Source of the DNA: Microbacterium gallinarum
GTDB lineage: Bacteria; Actinomycetota; Actinomycetes; Actinomycetales; Microbacteriaceae
Assembly: GCF_014837165.1 (NCBI RefSeq)
Contig: NZ_JACSPM010000006.1
Location: 1 to 64,000 of the forward strand
DNA: 64,000 bases
Reading direction: 5' to 3'
Below, piece by piece: positions 55,277 to 61,827 of the stretch. The position numbers were made by a program, and so were the translations under genes. The notes under the pieces were generated by a model. The model had not been told where the DNA came from. It searched no databases and worked only from the letters and a program-made list of their open reading frames with translations. The first letter of the stretch is position 1. Every line of letters begins with the position of its first letter.

Positions 55277-56203
55277 ATGTCGACGACACAACCGCGGGCG
55301 GGGCGCTCGCGCGAGCGCGTGCTCACCATGCGCGGCATCGGGAAGCACTTCGGCGCGGTCAAAGCGCTCACCGACGTGGACTTCTGGGTCAACGAGGGTG
55401 AGGTGGTCGCGCTCGTCGGCGACAACGGCGCCGGCAAGTCGACGCTCGTGAAGGTGCTCGCCGGCGTGCACGCGCCCGACGCCGGGACGATCGAGTTCGA
55501 CGGTGCGCTCGTCGACATCCCGAGCCCCGCCGACGCCCAGGATCTCGGGATCGCCACGATCTTCCAGGACCTCGCCCTGTGCGACAACCTCGACGTCGTC
55601 GCCAACCTGTGGCTCGGGCGCGAGCTGCGCGACGGCCTGGGCCTCGACGAGGTCGACATGGAGCAGCGCACGTGGACGCTCCTGCGAGAGCTGTCCGCCA
55701 AGATCCCCTCCGTGCGCATCCCCGTGGCGTCACTGTCGGGCGGCCAGCGCCAGACCGTCGCGATCGCTCGGTCGCTCATCGGCGATCCGCGCATCGTGAT
55801 CCTCGACGAGCCGACGGCAGCTCTCGGCGTGGCACAGACCGCCGAGGTGCTGAACCTCATCGAGCGTCTGCGCGAGCGCGGGCACGGGGTGATCCTCATC
55901 AGTCACAACATGGCCGACGTCATGGCCGTGGCGGATCGCGTGGTCGTGCTGCGCCTGGGCCGCAACAACGGGGTGTACAACGTCGCCGAGGTCACCAGCC
56001 AGACGCTCATCGCCGCGATCACCGGCGCCGCCGACAACTCGGCTGCGCGCACGGCCGCCGAGCGGGTCGCGACGAGCGCGTCGCCCTCGGAGACCCCCGT
56101 CGAAGGCGAGTCAGCCGACGACGACGGACCGGCGGCCGAGATCATCCGTATGCCGCGCTCGCGGCCGCGCCGTCCGTCGCCACCGAAGGACGGTCGTCCG
56201 TGA
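55277..56203 (+). CDS. Sugar ABC transporter ATP-binding protein, single NBD (module 1)
   Basis: A 308-residue ATPase with one nucleotide-binding domain, unlike the double-domain RbsA/XylG proteins, and so closer to FrcA. Walker A is GDNGAGKST (48-56), the Q loop reads FQDLALCDNLDVV, the signature is LSGGQRQ, Walker B is IVILDEPTAALG and the H loop ISHNM. The C-terminal ~55 residues are an Ala/Ser/Pro-rich tail with acidic and then basic parts, absent from the module 2 paralog. Strong AGGAGGG precedes the ATG. The stop overlaps the permease start (GTGA). Confidence 0.93.
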   Translation: MSTTQPRAGRSRERVLTMRGIGKHFGAVKALTDVDFWVNEGEVVALVGDNGAGKSTLVKVLAGVHAPDAGTIEFDGALVDIPSPADAQDLGIATIFQDLALCDNLDVVANLWLGRELRDGLGLDEVDMEQRTWTLLRELSAKIPSVRIPVASLSGGQRQTVAIARSLIGDPRIVILDEPTAALGVAQTAEVLNLIERLRERGHGVILISHNMADVMAVADRVVVLRLGRNNGVYNVAEVTSQTLIAAITGAADNSAARTAAERVATSASPSETPVEGESADDDGPAAEIIRMPRSRPRRPSPPKDGRP

Positions 56204-57447
56204 GCCGCGATCAGCATCCGCTCGCACCCGGCGCGGACGCCGACCCGCGGCTGCTGAGCGTCGAGGGCCTGCGCGGAGCGGTCGAGTCGCTGTTCGCTCG
56301 CATCCGCGGAGGCGACCTCGGGGCAGCGCCCGTGGTGGGCGGGCTCATCGTCATCTGGCTGATCTTCCAGGCGCTCAACCCGGTGTTCCTCTCGAGCGAG
56401 AACGTCGTCAATCTCACGATGCAATGCGCTGCGATCGGCACGATCGCGCTCGGGGTGGTGCTCGTGCTGCTGCTGGGCGAGATCGACCTGTCCGTGGGGT
56501 CGGTGTCGGGCCTCGCCGCCGCCGTCCTGGCCGTCACCTTCGTGCAGCTGAACTGGCCTCTCGTGCTCGCACTCGTGGCCGCCGTCGGCGTCGGATGCCT
56601 CGTCGGCCTCCTCTACGGCTTCCTGTACACCCGCTTCGGGCTGCCCAGCTTCGTGATCACACTCGCGGGGCTCCTGGGGTTCCTCGGGCTCCAGCTGTGG
56701 GTGCTCGGCGACACGGGCACGATCGGGCTCCCGTTCGATTCCTGGATCGTCGAATTCGCGCAGGACTGGTTCCTGCCCCACTGGGCGGCATATCTTCTCG
56801 TCGTCCTGTCGGTGGGCGCGTACGCCTGGGTGCTGCTGCGCCGCGCGCGACGACGCGCGGCGGCCAACCTCGTGAGTCAGAGCAACCTCGACATCGGATT
56901 GCGCAGTGGTGGGCTGCTGGTGTTCCTGCTGTCGACCGTGTGGTACTTGAACCTCCACCGCGGTGTCGGCGTGATGTTCGTCTTCTTCATCGCTCTCGTC
57001 GTGGTCATGAACCTCGTGCTCACGCGCACCCGCTGGGGCCGCGCGGTGTACGCGGTCGGCGGTTCCGTCGAGGCCGCGCGGCGCGCCGGCATCCGGGTCG
57101 ACCGCATCTATCTCTCGGTGTTCGCGATGTGCTCGATGCTCGCCGCCGTCGGGGGCATACTCGCCGCGGCGCGGCTGGCTTCGGCCGGTCAGAGCTCGGG
57201 AACCGGCGATGTGAATCTCAACGCGATCGCCGCGGCGGTCATCGGCGGTGCGAGCCTCTTCGGCGGCCGCGGGTCGGCGTTCTCCGCACTGCTGGGGATC
57301 ATCGTCATCCAGTCCATCTCGTCGGGCCTCACGCTGCTGACCCTGGACTCCTCGGTGCAGTTCATGATCACCGGCGTTGTGCTCGTGCTGGCGGTCATCG
57401 TGGACTCGATCTCGCGTCGCGCGCGGGCAGCCACGGGCCTCGCCTGA
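56200..57447 (+). CDS. Sugar ABC transporter permease (module 1, XylH/FrcC-like)
   Basis: A 415-residue BPD_transp_2 permease with about ten helices. Hallmarks are LLLGEIDLSVGSVSG in an early helix, the coupling segment AVGGSVEAARRAGI that contacts the ATPase, and GGASLFGGRGS near the end. A cytosolic-looking Arg-rich insert (RRARRRAAANLVSQSN) separates the two halves, as in XylH-type permeases. The start is GTG 56200 inside the ATPase stop. No signal sequence is expected, and an N-terminal ~45-residue cytosolic extension precedes helix 1. Confidence 0.92.
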   Translation: MSRDQHPLAPGADADPRLLSVEGLRGAVESLFARIRGGDLGAAPVVGGLIVIWLIFQALNPVFLSSENVVNLTMQCAAIGTIALGVVLVLLLGEIDLSVGSVSGLAAAVLAVTFVQLNWPLVLALVAAVGVGCLVGLLYGFLYTRFGLPSFVITLAGLLGFLGLQLWVLGDTGTIGLPFDSWIVEFAQDWFLPHWAAYLLVVLSVGAYAWVLLRRARRRAAANLVSQSNLDIGLRSGGLLVFLLSTVWYLNLHRGVGVMFVFFIALVVVMNLVLTRTRWGRAVYAVGGSVEAARRAGIRVDRIYLSVFAMCSMLAAVGGILAAARLASAGQSSGTGDVNLNAIAAAVIGGASLFGGRGSAFSALLGIIVIQSISSGLTLLTLDSSVQFMITGVVLVLAVIVDSISRRARAATGLA

Positions 57448-57448
57448 C

Positions 57449-57469
57449 GCGACTCTGGGTTCAGAGCGC
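57449..57469 (+). terminator. Weak hairpin after module 1
   Basis: CTCTG/CAGAG (57453-57457 and 57462-57466) flanked by GC pairs directly after the permease stop. It is short and followed by AAATTCGTCG. Possibly a terminator or processing stem. Confidence 0.3.
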
Positions 57470-57582
57470 AAATTCGTCGTCGTATCGTTTCGACGCACCC
57501 CGACGATTCGTTGTGCGAAATGGCTCGGTGTGACCGTTCCCACCGGCATTGTGCACGAAACTTTTCGATCCGAGGGTGGGTG

Positions 57583-57626
57583 AACGCTTTCTCGAACGGT
57601 CGAACGGACGGCGTTGCCAAAGCGTT
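57583..57626. promoter_or_regulatory. Candidate operator region before ABC module 2
   Basis: An inverted repeat AACGCTTT (57583-57590) / AAAGCGTT (57619-57626) encloses a tandem duplication TCGAACGG TCGAACGG (57592-57607). The 284-bp gap between modules is the most A+T-rich stretch nearby and must hold the promoter of module 2. AACGCTTT/AAAGCGTT half-sites are typical of LacI- or ROK-type sugar regulators; which protein binds cannot be told. Confidence 0.45.
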
Positions 57627-57678
57627 ACGTTCAAGACTTGACGCCAAGAACCCTCCTCGAAAGGATCGCTTCAAGCGC

Positions 57679-57716
57679 GAAGTGCGTCAGGGACGATCCT
57701 GGGGCTCGCGCACTTC
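57679..57716 (+). promoter_or_regulatory. Leader hairpin upstream of the module 2 binding-protein gene
   Basis: GAAGTGCG (57679-57686) pairs with CGCACTTC (57709-57716), with a possible inner CAGG/CCTG stem. The Shine-Dalgarno (GAAAGG, from 57723) starts six bases later. It may stabilise the mRNA or modulate translation. Confidence 0.45.
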
Positions 57717-57731
57717 AATGACGAAAGGCGA

Positions 57732-58820
57732 ATGATGAAGAAGTCTTCACTCCTCACCGTGGCCGCCCTCACGGGCGCCGCCGCGGTGATGCTCGCGGGC
57801 TGTGCCGGCGGCTCCGGTGGGACCCCGACCGACGGCGGCGACGACGGCGGCGAGGCCACCGGCGGTCGCGCGTGTGTGATCCTTCCCGACGCGGCGTCCT
57901 CGCCCCGCTGGGAGAACTTCGACCGCAAGTACCTCCAGGAGGGTCTGGAAGGCGCGGGCTTCGAGGTCGACATCCAGAACGCCCAGGGCGACGTCGCCAA
58001 GTTCGCGACCATCGCGGACCAGCAGCTCACTCAGGGCTGCGGCGTCATGCTGCTCGTCGACTACCAGGGCGCGGCTGAGGCTGTGGCCACCAAGGCCAAG
58101 GCCGAGGGCATCCCGGTGATCGCCTACGACCGCCCCTTCGCCGGCGCGGACTACTACGTGTCGTTCGACAACGTCGAGGTCGGCCGCCTCCAGGGGCAGA
58201 CGGTCCTCAACGGCCTGGAAGCCGCTGGCGTGGACCCGGCCGCGGCGACCGTCGTGTACATCGGCGGCGACCCCACCGACGGCAACGCGAAGATGTTCCA
58301 CGACGGAGCCGTCGAGGTCATGGAGGCCGCGGGAATCGAGCCGGCGGCCGAGCCGCCGGGGGCGTGGGACCAGGCGAAGTCGCAGACCAACTTCGAGCAG
58401 GCCCTCACCAGCCTGAACGGCCAGGTCGACGGCGTGTGGGCCGCCAACGACACCAACGCCGCCGGTGTCATCAAGGTGCTGCAGGACAACAACCTCGAGG
58501 GCGTCGCCGTGTCGGGTCAGGACGCGAACGTCGCGGGTCTGCAGAACATCCTGCTCGGCTGGCAGACCGCCACGGTCTACAAGCCGGTCGCCGACGAGGC
58601 CAGCGCCGCCGTCGACACCGCCATCGCCCTGCTCAACGGAGAGACCGTCGAGACCGACGCCGAACTGGAGGACGGCACGCCGTACATCCAGGTGACGCCG
58701 GTGCTCGTCGGTCCGAACGAGGTCAAGGACGTCATCGCCGCAGGCGACGCCGCCTACGACGACGTGTGCACGCCGGAAGTCATGGCCGCGTGCGAGGAGT
58801 TCGGGGTCACCGCCGAGTAA
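57732..58820 (+). CDS. Sugar ABC transporter substrate-binding lipoprotein (module 2)
   Basis: A 362-residue protein of the same family as the module 1 binding protein. The signal peptide (MMKKSSLLTVAALTGAAAVM) ends in a clean lipobox LAGC (cysteine 24), followed by a Gly/Asp-rich linker. Fold I segments are CVILPDAASSPRWENFDRKY, IPVIAYDRPFAGADYYVSFDN and GVWAANDTNAAGVIKVL. Two cysteines in the final CTPEVMAACEEFG mirror those in the module 1 protein and may form a disulfide. An ATG three bases later (57735) gives better Shine-Dalgarno spacing. A strong hairpin separates it from its ATPase gene, fitting higher expression of the binding protein. Confidence 0.92.
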   Translation: MMKKSSLLTVAALTGAAAVMLAGCAGGSGGTPTDGGDDGGEATGGRACVILPDAASSPRWENFDRKYLQEGLEGAGFEVDIQNAQGDVAKFATIADQQLTQGCGVMLLVDYQGAAEAVATKAKAEGIPVIAYDRPFAGADYYVSFDNVEVGRLQGQTVLNGLEAAGVDPAAATVVYIGGDPTDGNAKMFHDGAVEVMEAAGIEPAAEPPGAWDQAKSQTNFEQALTSLNGQVDGVWAANDTNAAGVIKVLQDNNLEGVAVSGQDANVAGLQNILLGWQTATVYKPVADEASAAVDTAIALLNGETVETDAELEDGTPYIQVTPVLVGPNEVKDVIAAGDAAYDDVCTPEVMAACEEFGVTAE

Positions 58821-58840
58821 TCTGTCGGGCAAGAGCCGCG

Positions 58841-58872
58841 AGGGCGTCGCGTCATCACGGACGCGACGCCCT
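58841..58872 (+). terminator. Intercistronic hairpin after the module 2 binding-protein gene
   Basis: AGGGCGTCGCGTC (58841-58853) pairs perfectly with GACGCGACGCCCT (58860-58872) around a six-base loop. Such hairpins after binding-protein genes commonly cause partial termination or protect the upstream mRNA. Confidence 0.75.
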
Positions 58873-58908
58873 TGCGCGCTCGCACCGACACTCTGCAAGG
58901 AAGCGAGT

Positions 58909-59718
58909 ATGTCAGACACGATCACAGCCACAGAGCCGATCATCGAATTGGTCGGCGTCAAGAAATCGTTCGGCCCCGTCAGCGTCCTCAAGGGCGTCGA
59001 CCTCAAGGTGTACCCAGGCAAGGTGACCGCCTTGGTCGGCGACAACGGCGCCGGCAAGTCCACACTCATCAAGGGGCTGGCCGGGGTGCAGCCGTACGAC
59101 GAGGGCGAAGTCCTCATCGACGGTGCCCACCGCGACCTCCACGCCCCGAGGGATGCCTCGGGCCTCGGGATCGAGGTCGTCTACCAGGATCTCGCCCTGT
59201 GCGACAACCTCGACATCGTCCAGAACATGTTCCTGGGCCGCGAGGAGACCTCGATCGGCACGTTCGACGAGGGGCGCATGGAGAAGGAGGCGTCCGACAC
59301 GCTGCGCTCGCTGTCGGTGCGCACGGTGAAGTCGGTGCGCCAGAAGGTGTCGAGCCTCTCGGGCGGACAGCGGCAGACCGTCGCGATCGCGCGGGCGGTG
59401 CTGAAGAAGGCGCGGGTCGTCATCCTCGACGAGCCGACGGCCGCCCTCGGCGTGGCCCAGACGGAGCAGGTGCTGAACCTGGTCAAGCGGCTCAGCGAAC
59501 AGGGGGTCGCGGTGATCCTCATCAGCCACAACCTCGCCGACGTGTTCGAGGTGGCCGATGACATCGCCGTCCTGTATCTGGGCCAGATGGTGGCGCAGAT
59601 CCCGGTGAGCGAGACCACCCGCGACGACGTCGTCGGGTACATCACCGGCACCAAGACCCTGGGCGGCGTCAGCATCGTCGACACGTCCACGCTTCGCACC
59701 GAGGAGGGGGCGCTATGA
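58909..59718 (+). CDS. Sugar ABC transporter ATP-binding protein, single NBD (module 2)
   Basis: A 269-residue FrcA-like ATPase. Walker A GDNGAGKST, Q loop YQDLALCDNLDIV, LSGGQRQ, VVILDEPTAALGVAQT and ISHNLAD are intact. It is a clear paralog of the module 1 ATPase, sharing long identical stretches, but has no C-terminal Ala/Pro tail. AAGGAAG precedes the ATG. It overlaps the permease start by 4 bp (ATGA). Confidence 0.93.
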   Translation: MSDTITATEPIIELVGVKKSFGPVSVLKGVDLKVYPGKVTALVGDNGAGKSTLIKGLAGVQPYDEGEVLIDGAHRDLHAPRDASGLGIEVVYQDLALCDNLDIVQNMFLGREETSIGTFDEGRMEKEASDTLRSLSVRTVKSVRQKVSSLSGGQRQTVAIARAVLKKARVVILDEPTAALGVAQTEQVLNLVKRLSEQGVAVILISHNLADVFEVADDIAVLYLGQMVAQIPVSETTRDDVVGYITGTKTLGGVSIVDTSTLRTEEGAL

Positions 59719-60986
59719 GCAGCAATGCGACACGCACGGAGGCCGCTCCCGACCCGCTCGCGAGCGACCTGATCGGCAGCGGCGTCGAGGGCGGCGTGGT
59801 GGACCAGGCACGAGCCTGGTGGCAGCGCGTGCGCAGCGGCGACATGGGCGCGCTGCCCGCCATCGGCGGTCTCGTCGTCCTCGGCATCCTGTTCACGGCG
59901 CTGAGCCCGTTCTTCCTCACCGAGCGCAACTTCGCCAACCTCCTGAATCAGGCGGCGACGCTGGTCGTGCTGGGCATGGCACTCGTCTTCGTGCTGCTGC
60001 TCGGCGAGATCGACCTCTCGGCGGGTGTCACCGGCGGAGTCGGGATGGCCCTGTTCGTCGTGCTGAACTCGCAGTTCGACGTCCCGTGGCCCCTGGCGCT
60101 GCTTCTGGGCTTCGGGTTCGGCTTCCTGATCGGTGCCTTCATCGGGTTCTTCGTGGCGAGAGTCGGGATCCCGTCATTCGTCGTCACGTTGGGCCTGTTC
60201 CTGGGTCTGCAGGGACTGGCGCTCGTGATCATCGGCCCGGGCGGTCTGTTCCGGGTGGAGGTGCCCGAACTCATCGCTCTGCAGAACGGCAACCTCCCGG
60301 TGTGGGGCGGCTGGGCGATGCTCGCGATCATGCTGATCATCTCGGCCGCGACGTCGTTCTGGGATCGCGCGCGCCGCGCCCGCGCCGGCGTGCCGAATCG
60401 GGCGATCTCGCTGGTGTTCATCAAGCTCGCCGTCATCGCGGTGCTCGGCGGCACCGTCGTGTACATCCTGAACCAGGACCGCGGCCAGTCCGTCAACGCG
60501 GTGCAGGGAGTGCCCAACGTCGTGCCGATCGTGCTCGTGATCCTCTGGGTCGGCACGTTCGTACTGGACCGGACGAAGTTCGGCCGCTACATCTACGCGA
60601 TCGGCGGCAACGCCGAGGCTGCACGCCGGTCGGGTGTCAAGGTCCGCTGGATCAAGTGGTGGGCGTTCGTGATCTGCTCCAGCCTGGCGGTCTTCTCGGC
60701 TCTGCTCAGCGTCTCGCGCGTGGGAACGGTCGACGCCACGGTCGGTCGCGACATCGTGCTGAGCGGCGTTGCGGCGGCCGTGGTCGGCGGCGTGAGCCTC
60801 TTCGGAGGCAAGGGCCGCCTGATGCACGCCGCCATCGGTGCGCTCGTGATCGCGACCATCACGAACGGCCTGGCACTGCTGAACCTGCCCGCGGGCGTCA
60901 ACCTGCTCGTCACGGGTGGCGTGCTGATCCTCGCAGCCACCGTCGACGCCGTGTCCCGCCTGCGCGGCAACGGCGCGCGCACCTAG
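59715..60986 (+). CDS. Sugar ABC transporter permease (module 2, XylH/FrcC-like)
   Basis: A 423-residue BPD_transp_2 permease with about ten helices. LLLGEIDLSAGVTGG, the ATPase-contact segment AIGGNAEAARRSGVK and GGVSLFGGKGR match the module 1 permease, as does the basic cytosolic insert (WDRARRARAGVPNRA). The N-terminal ~50 residues are cytosolic. It ends the importer cluster and is followed by a strong terminator. Confidence 0.92.
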   Translation: MSSNATRTEAAPDPLASDLIGSGVEGGVVDQARAWWQRVRSGDMGALPAIGGLVVLGILFTALSPFFLTERNFANLLNQAATLVVLGMALVFVLLLGEIDLSAGVTGGVGMALFVVLNSQFDVPWPLALLLGFGFGFLIGAFIGFFVARVGIPSFVVTLGLFLGLQGLALVIIGPGGLFRVEVPELIALQNGNLPVWGGWAMLAIMLIISAATSFWDRARRARAGVPNRAISLVFIKLAVIAVLGGTVVYILNQDRGQSVNAVQGVPNVVPIVLVILWVGTFVLDRTKFGRYIYAIGGNAEAARRSGVKVRWIKWWAFVICSSLAVFSALLSVSRVGTVDATVGRDIVLSGVAAAVVGGVSLFGGKGRLMHAAIGALVIATITNGLALLNLPAGVNLLVTGGVLILAATVDAVSRLRGNGART

Positions 60987-61002
60987 CGGGTCTCACCGTC
61001 GG

Positions 61003-61036
61003 AAGGCGCCGGGCGCGGCATCCGCCCCGGCGCCTT
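61003..61036 (+). terminator. Terminator of ABC module 2
   Basis: AAGGCGCCGGG (61003-61013) pairs with CCCGGCGCCTT (61026-61036) around a 12-base loop, followed by TCGTCG; it lies 17 bp after the permease stop and faces the converging sirtuin gene. Confidence 0.8.
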
Positions 61037-61057
61037 TCGTCGTCCCGGGGGGCCGTG

Positions 61058-61750
61058 TCAGGACGCGGCGATGATCTCGTCCACCCACGCCGGCACGAGG
61101 TCGCCCGCGCGGCCCGCGCGGGCGTCATCGAACGGCACGACCGCGTCGCTGGCGACGAGGTTCAGCTCGACGGTGCGTGCTCCGAACGCCGACGCGAGCG
61201 CGACGTACCCGGCCGCGGGATACACGGCGCCCGAGGTGCCGATCGAGGCGAAGACGTCGCATGCCACGACGGCCTGCTCGATGCGGTCGAGCTCGTATGG
61301 CACCTCGCCGAACCAGACGACGTCGGGGCGCAGCATCCGCTCACCGCAGACCGGGCACGGCGGTCGCCACACAAGGTCCGCGTCCCACACCGGCCGCGCA
61401 CCGCAGGCCAGGCACAGGGCGCGCCGCAGCTCCCCGTGCATGTGCACGAGGTTGCGCGTGCCCGCCCGCTCGTGGAGGTCGTCGACGTTCTGCGTGACGA
61501 CCAGGAGCTGCTCCCCCAGCGCGAGTTCGAGGCGGGCGAGCGCGTCGTGGGCGGCGTTGGGGTGGACGGATGCCACGGCGCGCCGCCGCGCGTCGTAGAA
61601 CGCCTGGACGGTGTCGGGGTCGCGCTCGAAGGCCTCCGGCGTCGCGACGTCCTCGATCAGGTGGCCCTCCCACAGCCCGTCGGCGTCGCGGAAGGTGGGC
61701 ACGCCGCTCTCGGCCGAGATCCCGGCGCCGGTGAGGACCACGATGCGCAT
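61058..61750 (-). CDS. cobB: NAD-dependent protein deacylase, sirtuin (CobB-like)
   Basis: A 230-residue SIR2-family enzyme that removes acyl groups from lysines using NAD. The NAD loop is GAGISAESGVPTFRD, the catalytic histidine is H105 in MHGEL, and zinc is held by C113, C116, C132 and C135. Y52 and R55 (YDAR) match the Tyr-x-x-Arg pair that binds succinyl and malonyl lysine in CobB and SIRT5, so desuccinylation is likely besides deacetylation. The ATG start lies 6 nt after CACACT, a poor -10. Confidence 0.94.
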   Translation of the reverse strand: MRIVVLTGAGISAESGVPTFRDADGLWEGHLIEDVATPEAFERDPDTVQAFYDARRRAVASVHPNAAHDALARLELALGEQLLVVTQNVDDLHERAGTRNLVHMHGELRRALCLACGARPVWDADLVWRPPCPVCGERMLRPDVVWFGEVPYELDRIEQAVVACDVFASIGTSGAVYPAAGYVALASAFGARTVELNLVASDAVVPFDDARAGRAGDLVPAWVDEIIAAS

Positions 61751-61780
61751 GGATCCAGTGTGCCCGGCCGGGGCACGCGA

Positions 61781-61812
61781 AAGACCCGGACCAACAGAGC
61801 GGTCCGGGCCTT
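61781..61812 (-). terminator. Terminator of the HYR-repeat gene
   Basis: On the minus strand AAGGCCCGGACC (61812-61801) pairs with GGTCCGGGTCTT (61792-61781) with one mismatch and an 8-base loop, followed by TCGCG. It begins 16 bp after the stop at 61828. Confidence 0.75.
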
Positions 61813-61827
61813 CCGCTGCCGGGTGGC

